The translations under genes and the position numbers were made by a program. From NCBI RefSeq assembly GCF_002929505.1, contig NZ_PJJL01000071.1, forward strand, positions 62,001 to 126,000: a stretch of DNA of 64,000 bases, given 5' to 3'. The stretch's first letter is position 1; each line of letters opens with the position of its first letter. This DNA comes from Cryobacterium sp. Y57 (GTDB lineage Bacteria; Actinomycetota; Actinomycetes; Actinomycetales; Microbacteriaceae). Below the pieces are notes generated by a model. The model was not told where the DNA came from, made no database searches, and was given only the letters and a program-made list of their open reading frames with translations. Positions 1 through 9,501 of this stretch are shown here, in pieces.

Positions 1-841
<841 letters not shown>

Positions 842-894
842 GCACCGTTTGGCACGGTTGCGACCACATGGACGAAGGCCCCGGCAAGCGGATG

Positions 895-3444
895 CTATTG
901 GCCGAGTCCGCGCACCAGAGTGACCACTTCCCGCATCGACAAGCTGGCCAGATAAGCTTTGGCGAGAGCGAGTCCGATCTCCGGCAGCGCGACCGAGTCG
1001 GGGAATGCCATGAAGACTGGCGCATACTCGGGTTGGAACTTGCTCTTGAACGCGAGTAATGATCGAAACCCGTACACCGGCTCGAGTGTGCGACCAAGGT
1101 ACTCGAGCAGACCGGTGGCAAGACCGCCCTGCCGGGGTTCGGATGAGGGAGCGAGCGGCGCCACCGACAGGCTGAGAAACTCAATCTCCGGGCGTTCCCG
1201 CATGCGCTCAGCAGTTTGGGCGATCAGGAATTCCATGACGCCGTTGATGCTGTCGGGACGGCGCCGCATGAAGTCGAGGGTCCAGCCCACGATTTCACCG
1301 TCCCGGTAGGTCGGCAGCCAACTCGTCACGGCGTGCACGCGGTCTTCAGCGTCAACGGCGATCATGAGGCGCACCCCCGGGTCACGCAGCTCGTCAAGGC
1401 CACCGAGGGTGAATCCGAGTTCGGGGAGTTCCTTTTCTTGAACCCATTGCTCAGAGATTTCGGCGATTTGGGCAGCTGCCGCGAACGAGAGCGACCGGTA
1501 GCTGGTCCACTCAGCCCGCACCCCGGCGCGGTCGGCGCGATTGATCGACGAGCGGATGTCCTGCCATTTCTTTCCCGTCGTGCTCCACCTGCTCGGCCGC
1601 AACAACGTCTCCTCCCCCACCTGCACCGTCGGCCAGCCCATCGAGGCGAAAACAACCTGCCAGCTCTCGTGCACGCTGTAGAAAACCGGAACCCAGCCGT
1701 TGTCGTCACACATGCGGGCGAAGAAAGCGACGGCGGCAACGGCCTCGGAGCGTGGTCCGACCGGCTCGGAGGTCGTGATGGCGATGCCGTTGACCACTCG
1801 GTAGGCGATGGCCGTACGTCCGCTTGAGGTGAACCACAGCGAATTGCCAGTCCAAGTGGTCATGAAGCCGAGCGATCCGCCGCCATGCGCTGAGAGCAGC
1901 ACGCGCAGGCGACTTGATGCATCGCCGGTCTGGCCGACGGACGCGCTCCGCAGGCAGAAGATCGCCCCCACGAAGATGACGATCCAGAATGCAGCGCCGA
2001 CACCGTCATACAGGGCGGTGGTGAGCGGATCGGTCGGAAGAAAAGACACTCGCTCCAGGCGCAGGAAACCGACCGGAATGAACCGCTCCGGCACATCTGC
2101 GAGCAGGTCCAGCAGAGTCACCGCTGGCCGAAAGTGATCGCGGAGCAGCCATCCGACCCCGAGATAGAACGCGGCGAGTACGGCGAGACTTCCAGCCGTG
2201 ACGAGCAGAAATCGGCGACGCACACCGGTTCGAGAGGCCACCGGGAAGTGGCGCAGATTGCCGAGAATGACGACGGCCACGGCGAGCGGCACGAGCACCG
2301 ACACCGCGAGGATGAGCGTGACTTCCCAGTACCGGCCGGATTGCCACTGCCACACGTAGGCCTGCCCGGAGATCGGCAGCAGCCCGTAGTACCAGGCGGC
2401 GAGTATCGCCAATCCAACGTTGATCGTGATTGCCAGCCACGCGGCGAATCGCCGTCCGCGAGCCAGCCCGAAAGCTGCCACCACGAGGGTGAGCAGCGGC
2501 AGCAAGCTGACCAGCACGGGGCCGGCCCCGCCGATACGTTCGAGGCTGAGTTCCTGCACGCACTGCCGAGTGATATCGCCCAGCCGGCAGCGGTCAATGA
2601 CCTCCCCAGCACTCGGTACGTCCTGAGTGAGCAGCAGCCCCAGCGGTGCGAGCAGGCCAAAACGGGCGCCGGAAAAGATGGTGACGACCGGACCGACGGC
2701 AACCATACCGACGATGGCAGCCAGCAGAGTGCGGGTTTCGTGGTCGGAACTGCGCCGCCACGACGCCACCCGTAGTGACGGGCGCCAGAGCCACCCCACA
2801 CCAAGCCCAACAACCGCGGCCAGCAGGCGGTAGAGGTCGGAGGGCTGGCCGGAATAGAGTACGAGCACGAGCACCGTCGACAGCCCGAGCACGCGGATGC
2901 GGCGGCGCCAAAGCGGGCCGACGAAATAGCTGGCTGCCATGGCGCTGCCGAACATGGGCGTGAAGGGATCAATGGCCCACAACTCGCTCACGCCGCGCGA
3001 CCACATTTCGCCCCCGGCGACACCGAGGTACTGGACGCCGAGGCCGATTGCGCCACCGAGAATCGACGTCACCAGAAAGACGATGGCGGTGCGGCGGGTT
3101 CCCATCAGCCGTTCGGCAAAACCCAGCAGAACCACCGCTCCGGCTAGCGCCAACAACAGTTCGACGCCATTGTCACCAAGGAACACCGAGGTGAGCGGAG
3201 ACCACCAATGCCCGCGTTCTATGACCGACTCGTAGCCGGTGCCGAATAACAGACGGATATCGCGCGCCGGTCCGGAGACTGCTCCCGTAGCGAGGCCCAC
3301 CGCGAGTAGTGCGACGGCATAGGAGACGGCGAAGGGTCGTTGGCTGGACCATCGGTAAAGCGCTCGCAGGGCGGAGCCTCTCGCGGGTTCGCGCCCGGGC
3401 GGTTCGAGGGCGGTTGCGTCGCTCGTGATGTCGTTGGTGGTCAC
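895..3444 (-). CDS. Rhomboid-like membrane domain fused to DUF2156 (lysyl-phosphatidylglycerol synthase-type) domain
   Basis: An 849-residue integral membrane protein starting with GTG. Residues about 36–225 resemble a rhomboid fold: HWWSPLTSVFL (79–89), FAERLMGT after a helix, and MFGSAMAA (164–171). The usual catalytic histidine position before the last helix seems to be Asp (DLYRLLAAVVGLG, 203–215), so it may be an inactive pseudo-rhomboid. A multi-helix middle part follows to about 500. From about 540 to the end is a DUF2156 domain like the soluble aminoacyl-transferase part of MprF/LysX, with GFMTTWTGNSLWF, a WQDIRSSINRADRAGV stretch and a GFRSLLAFKSKFQPEY tail. Known: this domain family transfers Lys or Ala from tRNA to phosphatidylglycerol. 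Substrate is unknown here. It overlaps the upstream esterase by 4 bases (GTGA), so both are one operon. Confidence 0.8.
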   Translation of the reverse strand: MTTNDITSDATALEPPGREPARGSALRALYRWSSQRPFAVSYAVALLAVGLATGAVSGPARDIRLLFGTGYESVIERGHWWSPLTSVFLGDNGVELLLALAGAVVLLGFAERLMGTRRTAIVFLVTSILGGAIGLGVQYLGVAGGEMWSRGVSELWAIDPFTPMFGSAMAASYFVGPLWRRRIRVLGLSTVLVLVLYSGQPSDLYRLLAAVVGLGVGWLWRPSLRVASWRRSSDHETRTLLAAIVGMVAVGPVVTIFSGARFGLLAPLGLLLTQDVPSAGEVIDRCRLGDITRQCVQELSLERIGGAGPVLVSLLPLLTLVVAAFGLARGRRFAAWLAITINVGLAILAAWYYGLLPISGQAYVWQWQSGRYWEVTLILAVSVLVPLAVAVVILGNLRHFPVASRTGVRRRFLLVTAGSLAVLAAFYLGVGWLLRDHFRPAVTLLDLLADVPERFIPVGFLRLERVSFLPTDPLTTALYDGVGAAFWIVIFVGAIFCLRSASVGQTGDASSRLRVLLSAHGGGSLGFMTTWTGNSLWFTSSGRTAIAYRVVNGIAITTSEPVGPRSEAVAAVAFFARMCDDNGWVPVFYSVHESWQVVFASMGWPTVQVGEETLLRPSRWSTTGKKWQDIRSSINRADRAGVRAEWTSYRSLSFAAAAQIAEISEQWVQEKELPELGFTLGGLDELRDPGVRLMIAVDAEDRVHAVTSWLPTYRDGEIVGWTLDFMRRRPDSINGVMEFLIAQTAERMRERPEIEFLSLSVAPLAPSSEPRQGGLATGLLEYLGRTLEPVYGFRSLLAFKSKFQPEYAPVFMAFPDSVALPEIGLALAKAYLASLSMREVVTLVRGLGQ

Positions 3445-4793
3445 TGTGTCGTCGCAATCGCGGTCGGCGCGAGCAATGCGGTGCGTGCGGCGATGATCGG
3501 CAGGGCAGCGGTCCAGGCATAGTCAACCGTTCGCCAGTCGTGCGCTGTACCGGGTGACTCGAACAGGTGGGTGACGACGCCGGCGCGCTGGGCGGCATCC
3601 GCTGCCGCGTGTATCCCCGGCAGAAAGCGCGCATCATCACTACCGACCACAAAGACGGCACCGAGCTCGGCGTAGGGTTGGCGGGCGGCGAGAATAGCGG
3701 AGGGCGCAGCCGCGGCGTAGAGGCTGGCACTGCCACCAAAACCGGATTGCACGGTGTGCGCCTCACTTCCGTTTTTGGGAACCAGCTCTCCCGCGATGTC
3801 CAAGATGGTAATGTACAGCTCCGGATGCGTAGCGCCGAGTTGAATGGCACACGTGCCGCCCTGAGAGAAACCGGCGATGGTCCACCCGGAGGGTTGGACG
3901 GTGACGTGTAGGTGCGACCTGATCCAAGCCGGAACGTCGACGGTGAGGTAGCTGGCCGAATTGCCGAGCGCTGAATCGACACACATCGGATTGTGGCCCG
4001 GCGCGCCGAGCTGATCGGGAACGACAACGATGGGGGCGAGGCCGGAATGCGCCCGCGCGTACGTGTCGAGAATGCCCGCCAGCCGGCCGGACGTGAACAC
4101 GTCGCTCGGGCTGCCCGGCTGCCCGGAGAGCATCTCGACCACCGGCAGGGCCGGCGGGTTCGGACGCCGCGCCGCCGGCGGCAGGTAGACCAGTGCGTCG
4201 CGGGAGACGAAACCCGAGCTGGTAGCCGGAATGGTGACCGTGCCGACGACGCCGGAGTCGGTGGTTGCCGCGCTACTGGCAGCATGCGCTGAGTCGGGAT
4301 GCACGGCTGGAGTCTGGGCAGCCTGCGCCTGTGCGGTTGCGAGGGCCGCGTCAAGGGGCATGTACCTTGCGAGCCCGAGGGCGGCACGCACGGTGGGAAA
4401 TTCACCGACATCTGCGTTGATTCCCCCCGCAGCGCTGAGCAGACACAGTCCGATGGCGCCAACGGCGACGCCACGGCGCCACCGCACCTGGCCGCTGAGA
4501 TTTAGCACGACCACGGCGAGGCTCGCCCCCAGGGCAGCGGTCCACAGACCTGTTCCGGTAGAGAACGAGACACCCCACGGGTCCCAGACGTCGGTGATAA
4601 ACCAGGTCAGGGCCCAACCGCCGAACGCACCGACGACGGCGCCAATGACGGTGATCACGGCGCGACGCACGCCGGTGGGGCCGAGCAGCACGAGCAGCAG
4701 CGCAAGTCCGCTGACCGCGTAGAGCGTTCCCAGCGAGGGCGCGTCGATAAGGCTGATATCGAGCGGGCTGAAAGCCGAAAAATTCACACTCAT
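3441..4793 (-). CDS. Membrane-anchored alpha/beta-hydrolase esterase (Ag85/PF00756-like)
   Basis: A 450-residue protein starting at the ATG for MSVNFSAFSP; an upstream ATG at 4829 is less likely because the helix-rich family start fits here. Four hydrophobic helices occupy about 20–125, then a linker, then an extracytoplasmic esterase domain from about 185. The nucleophile elbow is GFSQGG with Ser at about 310; likely acid is in GSDDARF (about 386) and the histidine in GTAHDW (about 418). This is the layout of Corynebacteriales-type putative esterases related to antigen 85, but mycolyl transfer is not expected in this lineage. Its 4-base overlap with the lysyl-PG synthase-type gene suggests a joint envelope role. 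An aminoacyl-lipid hydrolase is one possible job, inferred only from the pairing. Confidence 0.8.
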   Translation of the reverse strand: MSVNFSAFSPLDISLIDAPSLGTLYAVSGLALLLVLLGPTGVRRAVITVIGAVVGAFGGWALTWFITDVWDPWGVSFSTGTGLWTAALGASLAVVVLNLSGQVRWRRGVAVGAIGLCLLSAAGGINADVGEFPTVRAALGLARYMPLDAALATAQAQAAQTPAVHPDSAHAASSAATTDSGVVGTVTIPATSSGFVSRDALVYLPPAARRPNPPALPVVEMLSGQPGSPSDVFTSGRLAGILDTYARAHSGLAPIVVVPDQLGAPGHNPMCVDSALGNSASYLTVDVPAWIRSHLHVTVQPSGWTIAGFSQGGTCAIQLGATHPELYITILDIAGELVPKNGSEAHTVQSGFGGSASLYAAAAPSAILAARQPYAELGAVFVVGSDDARFLPGIHAAADAAQRAGVVTHLFESPGTAHDWRTVDYAWTAALPIIAARTALLAPTAIATTQ

Positions 4794-4963
4794 TGAGAGC
4801 CTCCCCCAGTACTGTGGCACCACCCGCACGTTTCGTGCGCGGGCATCGCTGAGTTACCAGCCGGTATCCGGCCAAGTCATAGCCGAGTGACATCCCATGC
4901 ACAGGGGGCGACCGGCTTCCATCCCGATCACGCCGGGAAGTTCGCTCGACTCAGGTCGCGGAG

Positions 4964-6184
4964 TTATGGGGCAAAGAGCAATACGGCGAACATGCCAAAC
5001 AGCACCAGATGGACAGCTCCGTGGAGGGCAGTGGTGCGCGGCGAAAAATAGGTAATGATGCTCGTCGCCAGTGTCACTGCGATGAGCACCATGTTTGCGC
5101 TCGATTCCCCAAGAATGACTTCCTGGCCTGTCGCTAGGCCGATGATCAGTACGGTCGGGATGGTCAGCCCGACCGTGGACACGAACGCCCCGAGTCCGAG
5201 GTTCAGGGTACGTTGGCCCTCATCAGCCAGCGCCGCCCGAACGGCGGTGATCGCCTCGGGCGTGAAGACGATGATCGCGATGATCACCCCGCCCAACGCG
5301 ACTGGAGCACCCGTGGCCGCGATACCGGCATCGACCAGGATCCCAAGGTCGTGGGAGAGCAGCACGATCGGCAGAACGGTCCCGACCAGCAGGATGACCC
5401 GCCGAACCAGCTCCCCCCTGCCCACGCCGACGACAGCGGCCGCACGAGAGTCGGGGCGGGTTTTGGGAATATCGGCGGTAGTGACGCTTCCAAAGATCGC
5501 CTGGGCGTGGCTGGGCTGCGTGAACAACGCCCGGCTCTTCCCCGTCTGCAGGTAGAGGAAGAACCCGTAGAGTGCCGCTGCCAGGACGGAGACGGCGATG
5601 GCCTGCGCGGGCACCAGACTCCCGTTGGACGTGGACACTGTGAAGTTCGGCAGCACGAGCGTGCACAACGACAACACGGCGATCATCGCAACGTAGACCG
5701 ACGCGCCTTCCATGTTGTAGCGCTGCGGGCCGTGCTTCAGGCCGCCGAGGAGCAGGGACACACCCATGACTCCGTTGATGATGATCATCATGACGGCGAA
5801 CACCGAGTCGCGTGCGATCGTCGATGATCCCGACGGCCCAAGCATGACCGAGGAAATGAGGACGACTTCGATGATGACGACGGTCAAGGTCAGAACCAAC
5901 GTCCCGAATGGTTCTCCCAGCTTGCGGGCAAGCGCCTCGGCCTGGTGGACGACTCCGAACGCGGCGACCATGATCGCCGCGAGGACGATCAGGAACACGC
6001 CCACCGCGACTGCCACACTCGGCGGGTGGGCGACAAGATCATGGCCGACTGTCAGCACGCCGATCGAGACCAGCCATGCAATCGCGAGGGTCATCGTCGT
6101 TGATCGGCTCAGCAGTGCCCGCCAACCATCGTTCGATCGGACCTCGGGCGGCGTGTGAGAATCCGCGTGCCGCTTGATGGGCAT
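4964..6184 (-). CDS. chaA: Calcium/proton antiporter (CaCA family, ChaA-like)
   Basis: A 406-residue polytopic membrane protein that would exchange cytosolic Ca2+ (or Na+/K+) for protons. The two inverted halves each carry the signature acidic helix: GEPFGTLVLTLTVVIIEV at about 90–107 in the first half and VFTPEAITAVRAAL, followed by NLGLGAFVSTVGLTIP, in the second. About eleven hydrophobic segments are visible. A central loop (about 225–250) with TRPDSRAAA separates the halves. The start is the ATG for MPIKRHADSH. It is monocistronic: 170 bases separate it from the esterase downstream and 328 from the GntR gene upstream. The family match is strong; the physiological ion is not shown by sequence. 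Confidence 0.9.
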   Translation of the reverse strand: MPIKRHADSHTPPEVRSNDGWRALLSRSTTMTLAIAWLVSIGVLTVGHDLVAHPPSVAVAVGVFLIVLAAIMVAAFGVVHQAEALARKLGEPFGTLVLTLTVVIIEVVLISSVMLGPSGSSTIARDSVFAVMMIIINGVMGVSLLLGGLKHGPQRYNMEGASVYVAMIAVLSLCTLVLPNFTVSTSNGSLVPAQAIAVSVLAAALYGFFLYLQTGKSRALFTQPSHAQAIFGSVTTADIPKTRPDSRAAAVVGVGRGELVRRVILLVGTVLPIVLLSHDLGILVDAGIAATGAPVALGGVIIAIIVFTPEAITAVRAALADEGQRTLNLGLGAFVSTVGLTIPTVLIIGLATGQEVILGESSANMVLIAVTLATSIITYFSPRTTALHGAVHLVLFGMFAVLLFAP

Positions 6185-6512
6185 GAGCCTGCCTTAATCG
6201 GAGGCCGTCCCCCTACAAACCGCGGCATCCGAGGTCGTCCCGTGACGCATGAACACAGCATGCATCCACCTAAGAGACGATACCAGAAGCGTGGTTTTCA
6301 CCGGAGATCACTGGCTTCAGATTTACTCCTGAAGCGTCTCGGAACGCGCGGGTCTCATGCCCTCTGGGGCACACGACGCTTTGGTTACGAGACAGATCAA
6401 CCGTAAATAGGTAGTGCAGCCTGCGCGGCCGTGAATTAGTCTGGCCAGCCGTTACGGCCTTTGGGTTTCGTCCGCTATCCCCGCTCTCGCAATGAGGCCC
6501 GCCGAGAACTCA
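6185..6512. other. Intergenic region upstream of the antiporter, no gene seen
   Basis: This 328-base stretch holds the promoter region of the antiporter. The only clear structure is a 7-bp hairpin, GCTTCAG (6314–6320) pairing with CTGAAGC (6329–6335) over an 8-base loop, without a T-run. No convincing reading frame, tRNA or known riboswitch motif was recognised. Confidence 0.4.
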
Positions 6513-6908
6513 TCACGATTGCGGCGACGATACTTCCGGTGTTGGCGATTCGGCGTGCGGTTCGGGCCAGATTGCACGGAGGATACGGATGGTGTCATCC
6601 AGACCAGTGCCGGCGTGGGTGCTGATATTGACGAGTCGGCGGGCGGCGTCTAGAACCGTTCGCGGTGTCGTCGCCGCGCTTTGGCTGACACGGGTTCCCC
6701 CGCCGGTGCGGGCAGTGAGGTAGCCCTCGGTTTCGAGCGCCTTGTATGCCTTTGCGACGGTGCCAGGGGCCACGTCGAGGTCCTTCGCAAGCTGACGAAC
6801 CGAGGGAAGGCGCTCGGCGGCTGCGAGCCGACCCGAAGCGATCAGCCCGCGGATTTGATCGCGGATCTGCTCCGTGGGCGGCGCAAAGCCTGACAAGGTG
6901 ATGATCAT
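6513..6908 (-). CDS. GntR-family transcriptional regulator, YtrA-like
   Basis: A 131-residue cytosolic DNA-binding protein starting at MIITLSGFAPPTEQIRDQI. Residues about 8–75 form the GntR winged helix: IRGLIASGRLAAAERLPSVRQLAKDLDVAPGTVAKAYKALETEGYLTARTGGGTRV. The short C-terminal helical tail (about 80–131), without a large ligand domain, is typical of the YtrA subfamily, which usually sits beside ABC or membrane-protein genes and represses its own operon. The ATG overlaps the stop of the membrane protein gene by 4 bases (ATGA), so that gene is first and this one second in the operon. Probable operators lie at 7841–7883. The C-terminal tail is Pro/Ser-rich. Confidence 0.88.
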   Translation of the reverse strand: MIITLSGFAPPTEQIRDQIRGLIASGRLAAAERLPSVRQLAKDLDVAPGTVAKAYKALETEGYLTARTGGGTRVSQSAATTPRTVLDAARRLVNISTHAGTGLDDTIRILRAIWPEPHAESPTPEVSSPQS

Positions 6909-7822
6909 GATCTGACGGTGGCTGAAGCACGCCGCGTAGACGGGATCGCGGACAGGGCGACCGCGGCCCAGAGTGTGAGCCCGAGTGCAGCGGCGACACT
7001 GGACGCGGCGGTGAGCGCCGGCTGTAGCGCGGCGAACGTCGTCCAGAACGTCACGCCTCCCTCCGAGGTCGGGAACCACGACCGTATCGAGGCGGTCCCG
7101 GCGAGCGAGCCGAAGATAAGTCCGAGGTGCACGAGCAGCGCACCTGTTCCGACCAAGAGGACGTTACGTGCGCGGACGGACCGGATATGCACATCTCGCT
7201 CGTGGTCATGGTCAAGTGCTGGTCGGGAGATGAAGACCAGGTCGAGTATGACGATCACGATCATGAGTCCGATGAGGATCAGGCAGGGTACGGAATGGAA
7301 CCATCCATAAATACTGGTACCCATACTCCGTTCCCCACCGAGGTCCACGGAGTACATCGTGTATCGCCCTGTTACCTCATCCGGCTCCGAGACGGCACCG
7401 GCCGTGAAGGTGACAACGAGGATGAGCGCGAGGACCACAGTAGGAGTGACGAACCACCACCCGCGGGCGAAACTTAGCGCCGTCCGGGGCGTGAGGTCCG
7501 CAGCGCCCCGCCCGCGTCGTGCCCGAACCGGGAAAGCGACGAGCACCAAGCCGAGGATGCCGAGCCACAGCGGGATCGCGAACCGGTAGTCGGAGTACCA
7601 CTCCCATACTCCACTCGGAACATCGAGCACTAGCGGCAGTAGCCCATCCATTAGCCGCACCGCGACCCCACCAAGCAAAAGAGTCAGCCCCGCCGCCAGA
7701 GAAAACGCGCTCAGGACGCCGACAGGCTGTCCCCTCTTGCACCCCCAAACCAGCCACCACACCGTCGCTAGAACAATGCCCACTGCCACAGGGCCCAGCA
7801 CCATGAAGAACAACCAAACCAT
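6905..7822 (-). CDS. Hypothetical multi-pass membrane protein, paired with GntR regulator
   Basis: A protein of about 305 residues from the start MVWLFFMVLGPVAVG, chosen because GAGGGG sits directly before it and the upstream alternative lies inside the operator repeats. Seven or so hydrophobic segments are seen: N-terminal pair (1–60), VPSGVWEWYSDYRFAIPLWLGILGLVL, a helix after RARRGRGAADLTPRTALS, ILIGLMIVIVILDLVF and three near the C-terminus. The pattern resembles DUF1648-type or other small-permease membrane proteins that accompany YtrA-like regulators, but I do not recognise the family with certainty. It overlaps the GntR gene by 4 bases and is transcribed first. Function is unknown; a role in envelope stress or export sensing is only inference from the regulator pairing. 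Confidence 0.7.
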   Translation of the reverse strand: MVWLFFMVLGPVAVGIVLATVWWLVWGCKRGQPVGVLSAFSLAAGLTLLLGGVAVRLMDGLLPLVLDVPSGVWEWYSDYRFAIPLWLGILGLVLVAFPVRARRGRGAADLTPRTALSFARGWWFVTPTVVLALILVVTFTAGAVSEPDEVTGRYTMYSVDLGGERSMGTSIYGWFHSVPCLILIGLMIVIVILDLVFISRPALDHDHERDVHIRSVRARNVLLVGTGALLVHLGLIFGSLAGTASIRSWFPTSEGGVTFWTTFAALQPALTAASSVAAALGLTLWAAVALSAIPSTRRASATVRS

Positions 7823-7840
7823 CTCTACCACCCCTCGACT

Positions 7841-7883
7841 TGTATCACTTAAACAATACACACATGTATCACTCAGTTGATAC
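7841..7883 (-). promoter_or_regulatory. Two tandem inverted repeats, probable GntR operators
   Basis: Two palindromes lie 19–61 bases upstream of the membrane protein start. The first (7841–7860) has TGTAT and ATACA half-sites around 10 bases. The second (7866–7883) has GTATCA and TGATAC half-sites around 6 bases. Both begin with the shared motif TGTATCACT, repeated 24 bases apart, about two helical turns. This matches an autoregulated YtrA-type operon. The binding protein is inferred from adjacency. Confidence 0.6.
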
Positions 7884-8060
7884 GCTGCTGCCACCACCAT
7901 TGAACCGTAAAATACTTGGAGATAGGCCGGACAAAAACATCCTCGTTGCGTCGACTCTCAGAATCAGCCCTCCCTCCACCGGGCATTTTCTGGGGCGAGC
8001 CGGATGGCTGCGGTACTTTTCTCAGCCTGCTCCGAGTGCCCTTGGTACTCTGGTGACACA

Positions 8061-8141
8061 ATGGACCCCGATAAACCCTCGCCCCTTTCATCACTTCTTC
8101 GCACAACGTCTCCAATTTTGAGGGGGCCACATGCTGTTTGA
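8061..8141 (+). CDS. Asp/Pro-rich upstream ORF overlapping the CNNM gene (26 codons)
   Basis: A short ATG frame starting M-D-P-D-K-P-S-P-L and ending with TGA 9 bases inside the following transporter gene. A -10-like TACTCT (8046–8051) ends 9 bases before the ATG, so translation may be leaderless. The transporter's Shine-Dalgarno (GAGGGGG) lies inside this frame. The N-terminus resembles the Salmonella mgtL leader (MEPDPTPLP), whose Asp/Glu-Pro codons destabilise ribosomes at low Mg2+. The downstream genes belong to a Mg2+/Co2+ transport family. That this is a Mg2+-sensing leader is inference; it could be chance. Confidence 0.45.
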   Translation: MDPDKPSPLSSLLRTTSPILRGPHAV

Positions 8142-9501
8142 GTGGGCGATGGTGGGGGTGGGCCTGCTCCTGACCGTGGGTACGGGTATCTTCGTTGCGG
8201 CCGAGTTTTCTCTTGTCACGTTGAACCGCAACGATCTTGAGGCCCGTCAGGAACGCGGCGAAAAGCGCCTCGGACCGACCATCAAGGCACTGAAGATCAC
8301 GTCGACGCATCTGTCCAGCGCGCAACTGGGCATCACTCTGACCACGCTACTGACCGGGTTCACGTTCGAGCCCGCCATCACATCACTACTGTCTGAACCG
8401 TTAGCGGGAGTCGGTGTACCCGACGGCCTGATTCCCGTGCTCGGCTCCATCATCGCGATTTCGGTGGCAACACTGTTCTCCATGGTGATCGGCGAGCTCG
8501 TGCCGAAAAACTTTGCTTTGGCCGTACCGTTGGCCACAGCCAAAATCGTCGTGCCCCCGCAAGCACTGTTCACCGCGGTGTTCAAACCCATCATCCTGTT
8601 GTTCAACAACACCGCCAACGCCCTGATCCGTCTGGTGGGCATCGAGCCCAAGGAAGAACTATCAGGGGCGCGCACCGCGGAAGAACTCAGCTTCCTGGTG
8701 CGGCGGTCGGCCCTGGAGGGTGTGCTCGACACCGATCACGCGGCGATGCTGCACCGCACGCTCCGGTTCGCCGATCACACGGTCGCCGACGTCATGACAC
8801 CTCGGGTGCGGATGGCCTCCGTCCAGGTCGCTGATACGGCCGAGAGCATCGTGCGGCTGTCCACGGCCACCGGCTACTCGCGGTTTCCCGTCATCGATAA
8901 GAACTCCGACGACATCGTCGGGGTCCTGCACGTCAAGCAAGCCTTCGCTGTCGATCTTGACCGCCGCGATCAGATCACTGCGAACGAGCTCAAGATGGAC
9001 GCGCTGCGTGTGCCTGAGTCGATGGCCGTGGACACCCTCCTCGCTTTGCTGCGTAAGCAGGGCTTCCAGATCGCGGTCGTCGCTGACGAATACGGCGGAA
9101 CGGCAGGCATCGTCACGCTGGAGGACCTCGTCGAAGAACTCGTGGGCGAGCTGGAAGACGAGCATGATCGGGCGAAAGCCGGCGTCATCCGCTCGGGGCG
9201 GTCGGTGGTGTTCGACGCCAGCTGGCGGCCGGACGAACTGTTCGATCGGGCCGGTGTCACCGTTCCCGACGACGGCGACTACGAAACCATTGCCGGGTTC
9301 ATCGCCGACCAGCTCGACCGTATTCCCAAGGTGGGCGACGAGGTCCCTGTCAATGGAGGGCTCTTGCGGATCGACCGGGTGGATGGCGTGCAGGTTCAAC
9401 GCGTGCGCTTCACCCCCTCTGACCCGGAACACGACCCGAGTCTGGCCACCAGACACGACCGAATCGTCAACCAGATCCAGAAGGACCTAACCCATGAGTG
9501 A
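8131..9501 (+). CDS. CNNM/CorC (HlyC) family Mg2+/Co2+ transporter with CBS pair
   Basis: A 456-residue membrane protein starting at [11 protein letters not shown] behind a GAGGGGG site. Order: CNNM/DUF21 transmembrane domain (about 1–190; includes [17 protein letters not shown] and the [15 protein letters not shown] helix and [11 protein letters not shown]), a CBS pair (about 215–335; [46 protein letters not shown]), and a CorC_HlyC domain (about 350–440; [25 protein letters not shown]). Known: such proteins (MpfA, YhdP, CorC) mediate Mg2+ or Co2+ efflux; 'hemolysin' is a legacy name. It overlaps the next gene by 8 bases and forms a two-gene operon with it. A short Asp/Pro-rich ORF overlaps its 5' end. 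Confidence 0.92.
   Translation: MLFEWAMVGVGLLLTVGTGIFVAAEFSLVTLNRNDLEARQERGEKRLGPTIKALKITSTHLSSAQLGITLTTLLTGFTFEPAITSLLSEPLAGVGVPDGLIPVLGSIIAISVATLFSMVIGELVPKNFALAVPLATAKIVVPPQALFTAVFKPIILLFNNTANALIRLVGIEPKEELSGARTAEELSFLVRRSALEGVLDTDHAAMLHRTLRFADHTVADVMTPRVRMASVQVADTAESIVRLSTATGYSRFPVIDKNSDDIVGVLHVKQAFAVDLDRRDQITANELKMDALRVPESMAVDTLLALLRKQGFQIAVVADEYGGTAGIVTLEDLVEELVGELEDEHDRAKAGVIRSGRSVVFDASWRPDELFDRAGVTVPDDGDYETIAGFIADQLDRIPKVGDEVPVNGGLLRIDRVDGVQVQRVRFTPSDPEHDPSLATRHDRIVNQIQKDLTHE

Noticed and set aside
6185-6512. Manganese (yybP-ykoY) or Ca2+ riboswitch before the antiporter
   Set aside because: No matching consensus stretches; the only structure is a small hairpin without a T-run.
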